A DNA stretch of 64,000 bases. It comes from Lachnospiraceae bacterium UBA4364 (GTDB lineage Bacteria; Bacillota; Clostridia; Lachnospirales; Lachnospiraceae). The stretch lies in NCBI GenBank assembly GCA_002393955.1, contig DGSK01000020.1, positions 8,451 to 72,450 of the forward strand, read 5' to 3'. Shown piece after piece: positions 25,328 to 34,377 of this stretch; positions within the stretch are counted from its first letter, which is position 1, and every line of letters starts with the position of its first letter. Under the pieces are notes generated by a model, which was not told the origin of the DNA, made no database searches, and was given only the letters and a program-made list of their open reading frames with translations. The position numbers and the translations under genes were made by a program.

Positions 25328-26782
25328 TTACGCTGACAGAACTTTAAGCAGGTATTTCCACACCCGCTCCGTGCTCTTTATCGATAATTTTTCCTTTGTT
25401 GTATGTATATCAAGAATATCAGGGCCGATGGACACAGCATCAAAACCGTCTATCTTCTGAGCAAGGATGCCGCATTCAAGACCCGCGTGTATCACTTCTA
25501 TCTTAGGTTCAGCAGAATACATTTCCCTGTATACCCTGCACATTTCATCCCGAAGCGGTGAGTCCTCACGATATTCCCATTCAGGGTACTCTGATGAATT
25601 CTCACAGACGGCGCCAAAGGCACCGGCTATCGCTGTCACGCGCTTCTTTAGATTCTGCAGACTGCTTCCCATCTGGCTTCTGAGTTCATGATATGTATAT
25701 ACGGTATTGCCCTTTCTTTCGATTATACCTGCATTTAATGATGTAAGAGGAAGTCCGTCAGTCCAGCCGCACATAGCCTGTACACCATCCGGCACAGCCA
25801 TTATGAATGAGGCAAGCTTCTTTAATGAACTGCCGGAAAACACACATCTTTCACCCAATGTACTTTCTGCTGCCGTTATCCTTATTCCGTCATCCTTTTT
25901 GATGTATTCACTCCTGATCTCTTGTTCTATATCTGCTATAACAGCCTCCAATTCGGCAATGTCAGTTTTATTTACAAGTATCTCAAACTCAGCCTTATCA
26001 GCTATGGCGTTACTTTTGGTACCGCCCTTTATATCTGCAAGCTCTACATCAAATCTGTCACATATATCATAAAGAAGCCGGCCACATATCTTAATTGCAT
26101 TTGCCCGGTTCTTTATTATCATCTCTCCCGAATGTCCGCCCAAAAGTCCGTTTACGGAAATCCTGACGCAGGCCTTGTCTGATAAATTTTCACTTCCGTA
26201 AGGTTCCAGCTCAATACCGGCCTTCATTTTGATGCCACCGGCACAGCCAACTGTAAATACGCCCTCCTCTTCCGAATCGAGATTAATAAGCCTCCTGCCT
26301 TTAAGAAGGCTTGCATCAAGGGCTATGGCTCCGTCCATCCCCACTTCTTCATTTGTCGTAAAAACCGCCTCCAATGCAGGTGCCTCAATGCGTTCATCAT
26401 CAAGTATGGCCAGCATGTACGCTACCGCTATTCCATCATCGCCGCCAAGACTCGAACCTTTGGCATAGATATATTCACCATCGTGGCAAACATCCAAAGG
26501 AGTCACATCCATATCAATCTCCGGATCGTCATTTACTGCCACCATATCCATATGCCCCTGCAATATGGTAACAGGCCTGTCCTCAAACCCCTTGGATGCA
26601 TCACGGTATATTATCACGTTATTTGCTTTATCCCTTATCACCCTGAGATTCCTCTTCAATGCAAAATCCTCAAGATAACGGCTTATCTCATCCACATGAT
26701 ATGAGCCGTGGGGAATGCTGCATATTTCCTCAAAGAAATGAAAAACTTTTGACGGTTCAAGACCTTCTAATCTGCCAGACAT
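25328..26782 (-). CDS. pepD: Aminoacyl-histidine dipeptidase (M20 family)
   Basis: 484 residues from the ATG at 26782, preceded by AGAGGA at good spacing; a TTG ten codons upstream is less likely. M20 metal-site motifs are complete: GHMDMV (His77), LGGDDGIAV (Asp116), TTNEEVGMDG (Glu145/146), then INLDSEEEG. An inserted lid/dimerisation domain contains GLLGGHSGEMI. The C-terminal part has HAGLECG and the final metal-ligand region IGPDILDIHTTKEK. It hydrolyses Xaa-His and other dipeptides in the cytosol with two metal ions. It stands alone between the PAS gene and the chemoreceptor. Confidence 0.93.
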   Translation of the reverse strand: MSGRLEGLEPSKVFHFFEEICSIPHGSYHVDEISRYLEDFALKRNLRVIRDKANNVIIYRDASKGFEDRPVTILQGHMDMVAVNDDPEIDMDVTPLDVCHDGEYIYAKGSSLGGDDGIAVAYMLAILDDERIEAPALEAVFTTNEEVGMDGAIALDASLLKGRRLINLDSEEEGVFTVGCAGGIKMKAGIELEPYGSENLSDKACVRISVNGLLGGHSGEMIIKNRANAIKICGRLLYDICDRFDVELADIKGGTKSNAIADKAEFEILVNKTDIAELEAVIADIEQEIRSEYIKKDDGIRITAAESTLGERCVFSGSSLKKLASFIMAVPDGVQAMCGWTDGLPLTSLNAGIIERKGNTVYTYHELRSQMGSSLQNLKKRVTAIAGAFGAVCENSSEYPEWEYREDSPLRDEMCRVYREMYSAEPKIEVIHAGLECGILAQKIDGFDAVSIGPDILDIHTTKEKLSIKSTERVWKYLLKVLSA

Positions 26783-26948
26783 GTTCGATCCTCTGCTTTC
26801 CTTCTGTGGCAAATCCGGTTGCCACTTTTCATACTTATGTAAATATTATACCCCATTTTGACTTTTCTCACCACAGGAAGAATGACGCCCTTGCACCATT
26901 CATTCTGTGCTTATTCAGGCAACAGAAAGCATGATCCATAACAGCAAA

Positions 26949-26973
26949 AGCGCAGCCGCAAAGCGGCTGCGCT
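26949..26973 (-). terminator. Rho-independent terminator of the chemoreceptor gene
   Basis: AGCGCAGCCGC and GCGGCTGCGCT form a perfect 11-bp stem with a 3-nt loop, followed on the minus strand by TTTGCTGTT. It lies 39 bp after the stop codon of the chemoreceptor gene. Confidence 0.85.
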
Positions 26974-27011
26974 TCCTCATTTTACAGGCTTATCATTATC
27001 TGCCCGCTTTC

Positions 27012-29066
27012 TTAAACCTTGAAGAATTCTATTGCTGCGCACATATCATCATTAACGGTACGCATCTCACCGGTGGATGTCTGTGTATCCACACACGCTT
27101 CCGTAACCTGCTGGCAGGAAGCTGCAACCTGCTCTGCAGATGCACCAAGCTCCTCTGAGATAGCCCCCAGCTCTGTAGTAGCGCTGGTAAGCTCTGCCTT
27201 TATCTGATCGAGCTGAATCGCAAGTGAGCGGATCCTGTCGATCTCAGTAATTGATGCCTCAACCGAATCCGACAGCACATTGAACTTCTCCTGAGCCTGC
27301 TCTATATCAGCCTGTTCCTTGGTGATAACATCAAATACCCTGTTGCTTATTTCAACAGTCTCAGCCGATAATGCAATAACATTTTCTATGATCTGCTTGA
27401 TCTCTCCTGCTGATTGTCCGGAAGAATCCGCAAGGGATCTGATCTCATCAGCTACAACAGCGAAACCTCTGCCTGCCTCACCGGCACGCGCTGCTTCTAT
27501 GGAAGCATTCAGTGAAAGGAGGTTCGTCTGTTCTGCTATAGACTCTATAGCCTGTATCGCGGAGCCGATATCGCCTATTGCCGAATTGGTCTCTGCGATC
27601 TTGCCAGCTATGCTCTTCATGGCATCCACAGAATCGTCCGCTACCTTATGGACATATTCCATACATTCGGAAGCTTCACTGTTTGCACTCTTTATCGTCT
27701 GGGACGCATGATAGAGATTCTGTACATTTTCATTAAGTATCTCTACATCATTTCCAAGATCGATAGCCTTTTCAGCCATAGTCTGGGCATTTTCAGCCAC
27801 ACTTTGGGAAGTGGTAGCCACTTCATTTATAGCCGTATTGATCTGGGTTATGGAATCAACATTCTGCCCCGTCATGTTATCAACGCTGATAATGGAATCA
27901 TTAAGCCTGAACGCAGAATCCTTAACCGAACTCATTGAAGAAGCCAGAGCCTGCTTCAGATCCTTAAAAGCATTGATTATGCTTACCGTCTCCTTGATAT
28001 TGGATTTTGCATCACATTCAACCGTCACATCACCGGTACTGAGTGTTTCCACTGCATTTGCAATCTTTATGAGGGGTGTTGCAATGACATTCTCTATGAT
28101 CATTGCGATTGCCATAAATATTACGATACACAGTATGCATATGATAACCGCCCATCTCTTTGTGGCCGAGATTCCGGACATTATGTCCTTCCTATCCGCA
28201 GTAAGTACACCGATATATGCTTCGTCCTTGCCCACGTAATATGCGGCATATTTCTTGGCACCCTTGTACTTATAAGTGATACATTCCGGCTCGGGATGTT
28301 CACCGGCTTCAAGCTTTGCAACCAGCCCCTTAACAGCTTCATTCTCAACCGGATTACCTATTTTGGACTCATCAGGGTGATAAAGCATTGTTCCTACGGT
28401 ATCCACATAGTAAATATACGCCGTGCTGTGTCCCAGGGATGATACATCCGAAATCTTAGAAGCAATGTCCTTAACGAAGATTCCGCCACCGACATAACCT
28501 ATGGGCTGACCGTTATCCATAACCGGATAATAAAGCGACATTACCAGCTCCCCCGACGAGGGAGATGTCATTATACCCGTATTATATGTGCCGTCAGCAG
28601 AAAGGATCTGCTCACGCAGTGTTGTAAGGGAATCGCCTTCCCTGAGTACCTTGCCTATGATCGCAGGCACTGCGGAATGCGTCATAACCTGCGTATCCCA
28701 GTCCGCTATATAAAGACCTTCCCAGCCTTCAAGCGATGAAGCGAAATCAACAGTGTACTGCTGAGCTTCTTCGGCCAGTTTCTTATCATTGGGATTCTTC
28801 AGATATTCCTTAACTATGGGTGCCGCAGCATATGACTGCAGTATTTTTTCATCGGTGATAACCGCCGTGTCAAATGCAGCGCCGGTCTGCTCGATAACCT
28901 GCAGAAGCGACTTATTTGTAAGATCGCTCATTTCCTTTGTGCTCTTGCTGATAAGCACAACGCTTAAGATGACTGAAGCGCACAAAAGAGGAATCAATGC
29001 ATACAAAACCAGCGTAACCCGCATGTCGATCTTGCCTTTTTTTCTTGAATTACTCTTTTCGTTCAT
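27012..29066 (-). CDS. Methyl-accepting chemotaxis protein with Cache sensor
   Basis: 684 residues. One membrane segment (about 15-37) and another (about 300-325) bracket an extracellular dCache-type sensor (SLEGWEGLYIADWD, YYPVMDNGQPIGYVGGGIF). A HAMP region follows, then the signalling domain with the hairpin tip EQTNLLSLNASIEAARAGEA and GRGFAVVADEIRSLADSS. The C-terminus has no pentapeptide CheR tether. It would sense small molecules and control CheA; no other chemotaxis or flagellar gene is in this window, so it is a stand-alone receptor. GGAGTGGGAG precedes the ATG. Confidence 0.95.
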   Translation of the reverse strand: MNEKSNSRKKGKIDMRVTLVLYALIPLLCASVILSVVLISKSTKEMSDLTNKSLLQVIEQTGAAFDTAVITDEKILQSYAAAPIVKEYLKNPNDKKLAEEAQQYTVDFASSLEGWEGLYIADWDTQVMTHSAVPAIIGKVLREGDSLTTLREQILSADGTYNTGIMTSPSSGELVMSLYYPVMDNGQPIGYVGGGIFVKDIASKISDVSSLGHSTAYIYYVDTVGTMLYHPDESKIGNPVENEAVKGLVAKLEAGEHPEPECITYKYKGAKKYAAYYVGKDEAYIGVLTADRKDIMSGISATKRWAVIICILCIVIFMAIAMIIENVIATPLIKIANAVETLSTGDVTVECDAKSNIKETVSIINAFKDLKQALASSMSSVKDSAFRLNDSIISVDNMTGQNVDSITQINTAINEVATTSQSVAENAQTMAEKAIDLGNDVEILNENVQNLYHASQTIKSANSEASECMEYVHKVADDSVDAMKSIAGKIAETNSAIGDIGSAIQAIESIAEQTNLLSLNASIEAARAGEAGRGFAVVADEIRSLADSSGQSAGEIKQIIENVIALSAETVEISNRVFDVITKEQADIEQAQEKFNVLSDSVEASITEIDRIRSLAIQLDQIKAELTSATTELGAISEELGASAEQVAASCQQVTEACVDTQTSTGEMRTVNDDMCAAIEFFKV

Positions 29067-29179
29067 AAACTCCCACTCCTTTGGCTATATGTTTTCCGCT
29101 CCCCCCTGTCTGCGGATAGGACAATTTTACCACAATTTGGTCGTAATTTGAACAAATAATTATTAGATTTGTACAAAGC

Positions 29180-29212
29180 AAAAAAGACCGTCCCGGTTAT
29201 CCGGAACGGTCC
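29180..29212 (-). terminator. Terminator of the infC-rpmI-rplT operon
   Basis: GGACCGTTCCGG and CCGGGACGGTC form a GC-rich stem (one bulge) followed on the minus strand by TTTTTTGC, 29 bp after the rplT stop. Confidence 0.88.
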
Positions 29213-29240
29213 CTGAATAATTCCTGACCTAATGATCTTA

Positions 29241-29597
29241 TTATGCGATCTTACCCTTAGCAAGTTCTGCAAGTGATGCAAAACCTTCTGCATCATTAAC
29301 AGCCATCTCAGCCAGCATCTTGCGATTGATATCTACGCCTGCAAGCTTAAGACCGTACATAAATTTGCTGTAGGAAAGTCCATTCAGTCTTGCTGCAGCA
29401 TTGATACGTGTGATCCACAGCTGTCTGAACTGACGCTTTCTCTGCTTTCTTCCTTCGTAAGAAGATGCAAGAGCTCTCATTACAGACTGCTTTGCGATAC
29501 GATACTGCTTTGATCTTGCTCCATAATAGCCCTTTGCTAATTTCAGTACTCTGTTATGTCTCTTCTTGGCATTAACGCCACCTTTAATCCTTGCCAT
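29241..29597 (-). CDS. rplT: 50S ribosomal protein L20
   Basis: 118 residues, the usual length. It is strongly basic, with MARIKGGVNAKKRHNRVLKLAKGYYGARSK features near the start and GLKLAGVDINRKMLAEMAV near the end, all diagnostic of L20. It binds 23S rRNA early in large-subunit assembly and, in Firmicutes, represses its own operon by binding the infC leader. It is the third gene of infC-rpmI-rplT and has GGAGG upstream. Confidence 0.98.
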   Translation of the reverse strand: MARIKGGVNAKKRHNRVLKLAKGYYGARSKQYRIAKQSVMRALASSYEGRKQRKRQFRQLWITRINAAARLNGLSYSKFMYGLKLAGVDINRKMLAEMAVNDAEGFASLAELAKGKIA

Positions 29598-29698
29598 TTC
29601 TATGCCTCCATATCTTTCTTTTTCTGTAACCGTTCAGAACCTTCCGTTCCATCCGGTCACCTTTTCCTTACTTTATCTTCGAAAACATTTCCCGTCGG

Positions 29699-29896
29699 TT
29701 AGATATACGGCAGGATCTTCTTCATATTCTTCTCGTTTGTGATATCAGTAACTGTTGACTGACGAAGCGTACGCTTCCTCTTTGTAGACTTCTTGGTCAG
29801 AATATGACTCTTGTATGCCTTGCTGCGGATAAGCTTACCCGTACCGGACACTTTGAATCTCTTTGCTGCTGCTTTGCTGGTTTTCATTTTAGGCAT
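29699..29896 (-). CDS. rpmI: 50S ribosomal protein L35
   Basis: 65 residues, full length. It starts MPKMKTSKAAAKRFKVSGTG and contains the L35 signature SHILTKKSTKRKRTLR. A basic protein of the large ribosomal subunit. It lies 28 bp after infC and about 100 bp before rplT, the conserved order. Confidence 0.98.
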   Translation of the reverse strand: MPKMKTSKAAAKRFKVSGTGKLIRSKAYKSHILTKKSTKRKRTLRQSTVTDITNEKNMKKILPYI

Positions 29897-29924
29897 TTCT
29901 TTTTCCTCCTGAATTCTCCTGTTC

Positions 29925-30428
29925 TCAGCGCTTAGCCAAAAACATTGTCATAGTACGCCCTTCCTGCTTAGGCGCCTTCTCAACTGTAGCGATATCCTTA
30001 AGCATTTCTGCGACATCGTCCAGAATATGTTTGGATGCTGACATATGAGCCATTTCACGACCTCGGAACCTCAAAGTGAATTTTACCCTGTCTCCCTTGG
30101 CAATGAACTTCCTTGCTGCATTTACCTTGGTATTAAGATCATTGGTATCGATATTCGGTGAAAGCCTTATCTCCTTGATCTCAACAACATGCTGCTTACG
30201 CTTTGCTTCTTTTTCCTTGCGCATCTGTTCATAACGGTACTTGCCATAATCGGCCAGTCTGCACACAGGCGGCTTTGCAGTAGGTGCAACCATTATAAGG
30301 TCCACATCCGCCTCCTGGGCCATACTCATGGCTTCCTGGATGGAAACCACACCGATCTGCTCACCGTGCTCACCTATGACACGCACTTCACTTTCACGGA
30401 TCTGTCCGTTGATCAATAAATCGCTAAT
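29925..30428 (-). CDS. infC: Translation initiation factor IF-3 (AUU start)
   Basis: 167 residues when started at the AUU at 30428. GGAGG lies eight bases upstream of that AUU, and the protein then begins ISDLLINGQIRESEVRVIG, matching IF-3 N-termini. An in-frame extension to an ATG at 30491 would run through a terminator hairpin and has no IF-3 homology. AUU is the classic infC start and makes synthesis sensitive to IF-3 itself. The N-domain, a Lys-rich linker (KEKEAKRKQHVV) and the C-domain (RGREMAHMS, APKQEGRTMTMFLA) are complete. It binds the 30S subunit and checks the start codon. Confidence 0.95.
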   Translation of the reverse strand: MSDLLINGQIRESEVRVIGEHGEQIGVVSIQEAMSMAQEADVDLIMVAPTAKPPVCRLADYGKYRYEQMRKEKEAKRKQHVVEIKEIRLSPNIDTNDLNTKVNAARKFIAKGDRVKFTLRFRGREMAHMSASKHILDDVAEMLKDIATVEKAPKQEGRTMTMFLAKR

Positions 30429-30457
30429 TGTCTTGCCCTCCACACATGCTCTTGCAT

Positions 30458-30491
30458 AATAAAAAGCGGATACGTTACACAGCGCATCCAC
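30458..30491 (-). terminator. Attenuator hairpin in the infC leader
   Basis: In the leader RNA GUGGAUGCG pairs with CGUAUCCGC over nine bases (two G-U) and is followed by UUUUUAUU. It lies between the promoter at 30618-30647 and the infC ribosome-binding site. This matches the L20-controlled attenuation known for Firmicute infC operons, although the L20-binding fold itself was not modelled. Confidence 0.75.
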
Positions 30492-30617
30492 TCACGAAGT
30501 TTCTATATCATTCAACACCTATAATGTTGTATAATGTTCAAAACTTAACACCTGAAACAAGGTCGTCGCAGGGTGAGAGCAAATGCTCTGCTTGTTGTCG
30601 TACTTGCGTACTCGGGA

Positions 30618-30647
30618 AGAATACCACAAATTCCCGCTATAAGTCAA
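30618..30647 (-). promoter_or_regulatory. SigA-type promoter of the infC-rpmI-rplT operon
   Basis: On the minus strand TTGACT and TATTCT are separated by 18 bp. The predicted transcript has a leader of about 180 nt before infC that holds the attenuator. The -35 box overlaps the region upstream of the divergent membrane-protein gene at 30665. Confidence 0.75.
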
Positions 30648-30664
30648 GAGGTAAATTTCGAAAT

Positions 30665-31426
30665 ATGTACATCAGCGCCAAAAAACATATTCTTTCCAAC
30701 ACAATAATGAGCACAGCAATAGTCAAAATCCTGGCGGCACTACTGGAAGGGGGCTTACGTCTGTTGCTGAAAAGGAACCCGTCACTCAGTCCCGATATGC
30801 TGGACGGAATGTTATGGTACTCCCAGCTGGCAGTTTCCTTCCTCCAGATAACACTTGTCGCGCTGATCTTCTTTCTGACATACAAAAGACTGAACCATTA
30901 TGTCGGTCTTATTGATAAGGATGACAGAAAAGAACTGGGAGACTTACAACGTGAATATCTCGGAAGCAATCTCGCCTCACTGTCCGTATCCTCCGTAAAC
31001 AGACTGCTGCAGTTATGGGCCGTAATCTTCATCGGGGCAGAGCTTATATATGTGTTTACTTCTATAATGTACAGAAGATTTATAGAAATACTTATGAACT
31101 CCATGAATCTCGAGGGAATGACTGATGGAACTTTCGTCATGCTGTACAACATGACCCATGGCTTCAAGTATCTTGAAATACTATCTGCAATTCTGCTCGG
31201 TGTCATAATGACCGGCATCTTCCTGAGTGACCGTCTCCTAAAGCTTTCTTCCTTTGGGATACTGGCAATATTCCTTGCTTCCTTTGCCGCACTGCAGATG
31301 CAGACTGTTTTCTTCATGGGCCGCGAGGTCGGCATTGTATGGACTTCCATAATCTATCATGCTACAGAGACCATCGGCCTCCTGGTTCTGGCACTGTATC
31401 TTTCAAAGAAATATAAGGGACTGTGA
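30665..31426 (+). CDS. Multi-pass membrane protein of unknown function
   Basis: 253 residues from the ATG at 30665. An in-frame extension back to 30428 would cross the infC leader and promoter and has no protein-like character. About five hydrophobic segments are visible, at about 15-35, 50-75, 125-150, 175-200 and 205-250. Between the second and third is a charged loop (LIDKDDRKELGDLQREYLG). It is divergent from the infC operon and ends at the hairpin 31430-31463 shared with thrS. I do not recognise the family; no transporter or enzyme motif is visible. Confidence 0.7.
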   Translation: MYISAKKHILSNTIMSTAIVKILAALLEGGLRLLLKRNPSLSPDMLDGMLWYSQLAVSFLQITLVALIFFLTYKRLNHYVGLIDKDDRKELGDLQREYLGSNLASLSVSSVNRLLQLWAVIFIGAELIYVFTSIMYRRFIEILMNSMNLEGMTDGTFVMLYNMTHGFKYLEILSAILLGVIMTGIFLSDRLLKLSSFGILAIFLASFAALQMQTVFFMGREVGIVWTSIIYHATETIGLLVLALYLSKKYKGL

Positions 31427-31429
31427 AGA

Positions 31430-31463
31430 ACAAGGCGGCTGTCCGTACCGGAAGCCGCCTTGT
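31430..31463. terminator. Hairpin between the convergent membrane-protein and thrS genes
   Basis: ACAAGGCGGCT and AGCCGCCTTGT form a perfect 11-bp stem with a 12-nt loop. It begins 3 bp after the membrane-protein stop and lies 40 bp beyond the thrS stop. T-runs are short on both sides, so it may act weakly in both directions. Confidence 0.65.
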
Positions 31464-31503
31464 ATAATTTGGTTCAGATTCTATTGCCCTTCGAGCCCGA
31501 TTC

Positions 31504-33318
31504 TTATTCCCTGCTCTCGATCAGGTCTATGCAGTGGCTCTCGTTCATCTTTTTGCAGATCTCGATGAATTCATCAAGAGGCACGTCACGCATCTGCTTG
31601 TTTCCACGGATATTAACAGATACAGTGCGGTTCTCTGCTTCGCTGTTGCCAAGCACAAGGACATAAGGATCACGGTAGTTCCTGAAGGTCTTGATCTTGT
31701 CCTTCATATTTTTATCACTGTAATCCGCCTCTACTCTTATGCGGTTATTCCTGCAGATTTCAACGACCTCTTTTGCATAGTCATTGTTCTCCACACGGAT
31801 AGGAACCACACCTACCTGATAAGGGCTTAACCAGAAGGGGAAAGAGCCCTTGAAGTTCTCGATGATTATGCCGATGAAACGTTCAAAGGAACCAAAGATA
31901 GCCCTGTGCACCATTACCGGGCGCTGCATGGAGCTGTCTGAGGCAACATACTTCATATCAAAATTAAGCGGAAGCTGATAGTCAAGCTGTATGGTTCCCA
32001 TCTGCCATTCACGGCCTATGCAGTCCTTCATCTTCAGGTCGATCTTGGGACCGTAGAAAGCACCGTCTCCCTCGTTTATCTCATATCCGCCTTCGCCATA
32101 CTTATTGTCAAGGATCCTCTTTAATGCAGCTTCTGCAGCATTCCAGTCATTGATGTCACCCATATAGTCATCGGGCCTTGTGGAAAGCTCTGCTATATAG
32201 GAAAGCCCGAATGTGGAATATATCTCACCGGCGATATCCATGATATCCCCGATTTCTTCCTCTATCTGATCCTGCATGATGAGATTATGGGAATCATCCT
32301 GACGGAATTCCTGCACTCTTAAGAGACCGTTCAACTCACCGGATTTTTCCCTTCTGTGGATCACATCAAGCTCATTAAAGCGCAAAGGCAGATCCTTATA
32401 GCTGCGCTGCTTATTCTGATAAACCTTTATCGCATTGGGACAGTTCATAGGCTTTGCGGCAAACATGCGATCCTCATCCTCTATATCCACAAGGGACGAA
32501 GCCTTATCGTCAACCGGGTTATCCTTGGCAGGAGGTACGAGGAACATATTCTTTTTATAATGTCCCCAATGTCCCGATGTTTCCCACAGACTCTTGCTGT
32601 TAAGTACCGGTGCAGATATTTCCGTATAACCGTGTCTTTCATGTATTTCGCGCCAATAGTCGATAAGAGCATTATACATTTTCCAGCCACGGGGAAGCCA
32701 GTAGGGCATTCCGGGTGCTGTCTCATCAAACATAAAGAGCTCCATCTGAGGTCCCAGCTTCTTATGGTCGCGCTCCATGGCCTCTTTTATCATAGCCAGG
32801 TGTTCCTTTAATTCCTTCTTATCGGGGAACGCATATACATATATACGCTGCAGCTGATCTCTCTTCTCATCACCTCTCCAGTAAGAGCCGGATACGGACT
32901 TGATCTGGAAAGCCGCATTCATTAATAACTGTGAGTTGTCAACGTGAGGTCCGCGGCAAAGATCCACGAAATCATCACCTGTATAGTAAACCGTAAGAAG
33001 TTCGTCCTCAGGCAGGTCATTTATAAGCTCCAGCTTGAACTTCTGGTTCTCAAAAAGCTTGAGGGCATCTGCACGGGATATTTCCTCCCTTCTCCAGTCC
33101 TCGCAGCGCTTTATGATCTCACGCATCTTATCCTCGATAGTCTTGAAATCATCGTTTACGACCGTTCTGGGCAGAGTAAAGTCATAATAAAAACCATCAG
33201 CAATCTGCGGGCCGATCGCATACTGCACATTCTCCTTACCGAATATCTCGATCACTGCCTTAGCCAGGATGTGTGCAAGAGAATGGCGGTACACTTCCAT
33301 TAATTCTTCTTTTTCCAT
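31504..33318 (-). CDS. thrS: Threonyl-tRNA synthetase (no TGS domain)
   Basis: 604 residues from the ATG at 33318, seven bases after AGGAGG; an ATG two codons earlier is too close to it. The protein begins in the editing domain (RHSLAHILAKAV with the H-x-x-x-H pair, then CRGPHVDN) and so lacks the N-terminal TGS domain of standard ThrRS (about 640 residues). The class II core is complete: GLLRVQEFRQDD, then RPVMVHRAIFGSFERF. The C-terminal anticodon-binding domain is complete. It charges tRNA-Thr and clears mischarged Ser. Expression is controlled by a T-box leader (33417-33648). Confidence 0.97.
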   Translation of the reverse strand: MEKEELMEVYRHSLAHILAKAVIEIFGKENVQYAIGPQIADGFYYDFTLPRTVVNDDFKTIEDKMREIIKRCEDWRREEISRADALKLFENQKFKLELINDLPEDELLTVYYTGDDFVDLCRGPHVDNSQLLMNAAFQIKSVSGSYWRGDEKRDQLQRIYVYAFPDKKELKEHLAMIKEAMERDHKKLGPQMELFMFDETAPGMPYWLPRGWKMYNALIDYWREIHERHGYTEISAPVLNSKSLWETSGHWGHYKKNMFLVPPAKDNPVDDKASSLVDIEDEDRMFAAKPMNCPNAIKVYQNKQRSYKDLPLRFNELDVIHRREKSGELNGLLRVQEFRQDDSHNLIMQDQIEEEIGDIMDIAGEIYSTFGLSYIAELSTRPDDYMGDINDWNAAEAALKRILDNKYGEGGYEINEGDGAFYGPKIDLKMKDCIGREWQMGTIQLDYQLPLNFDMKYVASDSSMQRPVMVHRAIFGSFERFIGIIIENFKGSFPFWLSPYQVGVVPIRVENNDYAKEVVEICRNNRIRVEADYSDKNMKDKIKTFRNYRDPYVLVLGNSEAENRTVSVNIRGNKQMRDVPLDEFIEICKKMNESHCIDLIESRE

Positions 33319-33416
33319 GATCATTCCTCCTATAAATATGATAAAAATAAAACAAATCTCTGATAACAGGCATCCATACTGTCATATCCGGACCGTCTGA
33401 TCCTGACAGTTACAAA

Positions 33417-33648
33417 ATAAAAAATCCCCTGCCGGCAAGCAAGGGACGCATACGATGCGCGGTTCCACCCAAATTGCCATACAACCTTTAAAGGTTCATA
33501 CAGCCACTCTTTCATGACGGTAACGGTGTCGGCCGGACTTGATTGGAGTCTCTCAGAGGTGGTCTTCAATGACGTCCGTCAAGGCTGCTCCCAGCATATA
33601 CAGCCCTCTCTGCTGGCGGATGATGCCATCTACTCTTCTCTTCAACGA
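33417..33648 (-). promoter_or_regulatory. T-box riboswitch controlling thrS
   Basis: The minus strand carries the T-box sequence GGGTGGAACCGCG (33458-33470). It is followed by the terminator UCCCUUGC / GGCAGGGGA with UUUUUU (33417-33446), 99 bp before thrS. Stem I begins near 33648 with AGAGAAGAGUAGAUGG. An ACC triplet in the expected specifier position (around 33561-33563, in GAAGACCACC) matches threonine. Uncharged tRNA-Thr would stabilise the antiterminator and allow thrS transcription. Confidence 0.93.
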
Positions 33649-33673
33649 TTTGATGTATTCAGTTCTATAAACA

Positions 33674-33744
33674 AGCAAGTGACGGGAATCGAACCCGCGT
33701 CCTCAGCTTGGGAAGCTGATGTTCTACCATTGAACCACACCTGC
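33674..33744 (-). tRNA. tRNA-Gly (anticodon CCC)
   Basis: The minus strand folds as a cloverleaf. The acceptor is GCAGGTG / CACTTGC with one G-U, the D arm contains GGTTCAATGGTAGAAC, and the anticodon stem TCAGC / GCTGA encloses loop TTCCCAA with anticodon CCC. The T arm is GCGGGTTCGATTCCCGT. No CCA is encoded. It lies 26 bp upstream of the thrS T-box on the same strand. Confidence 0.95.
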
Positions 33745-33756
33745 AGGACAGTTGTT

Positions 33757-33785
33757 ATTCTATGACAACTGTTCAAAAAAATCAA
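33757..33785 (-). promoter_or_regulatory. Promoter for tRNA-Gly and probably thrS
   Basis: On the minus strand TTGATT and TAGAAT are separated by exactly 17 bp, with the -10 box 12 bp from the mature tRNA 5' end. The inverted repeat ACAGTTGT / ACAACTGT overlaps the -10 box. No other good promoter is seen before the T-box. Confidence 0.6.
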
Positions 33786-33805
33786 GCATAACGTTGCATC
33801 CTGCA

Positions 33806-34213
33806 TCAGTTACGGCGCCTGCGTTCATCCCGCTGGGATTTTCTGTTATTCTGATTCTTACCGCTTTGCATCATTTCCTCATCGGAAGGAAGATTCATGG
33901 TCTCAACTATCTTCCAGGATTCCTTCATGGGCAGCTCACCATTTACACGGGCAATGTCCTCTCCGGTAGGCTCAGCGGTCAGCCCTGCAGCCTTGCGACT
34001 CTCCACATATTCCATAATATCTTTTTTATGTATTGTAAGTGTCGCCAGCTCCCACTCTATCCTCTTAAGGGTTGCCTTGTCATTAAGGGCAAGAGCACGT
34101 TCATACTCTTCTATGGTATCAAGCTTTATATTCTCCACGAAATTGCTCTTTACAGGCTTCTTTGCATCATTCTCATGTTCAGTAAGAACCTTCTGTTCAA
34201 AAATATCATCCAT
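33806..34213 (-). CDS. Small charged cytosolic protein, unknown function
   Basis: 135 residues, rich in Glu, Lys and Asn, and helical (about 30-75). It ends in a very basic tail (KNQNNRKSQRDERRRRN). GGAGG precedes the ATG at good spacing, so the gene is very likely real. No domain is recognised. The basic tail could bind nucleic acid, which is only a guess. It lies between the thrS/tRNA unit and another small unknown gene. Confidence 0.75.
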   Translation of the reverse strand: MDDIFEQKVLTEHENDAKKPVKSNFVENIKLDTIEEYERALALNDKATLKRIEWELATLTIHKKDIMEYVESRKAAGLTAEPTGEDIARVNGELPMKESWKIVETMNLPSDEEMMQSGKNQNNRKSQRDERRRRN

Positions 34214-34377
34214 AATCTCATTGCCTCCTTCGGGGCATTATATCAGAAACCGGATTTATTTACCATATGACACGTCCGGACCTGCGAATGCCGCACATCC
34301 CCCCCCTCTGCAACGCCACAGCTCAGAGAATCCGCATATCACGCCCTCGGCATCACCGTGACTCAGCAGGGTGCACA

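Noticed and set aside
30428..30664. N-terminal extension of the plus-strand membrane protein
   Set aside because: It runs antisense through the infC leader, attenuator and promoter and has no membrane-protein character; the ATG at 30665 is preferred.
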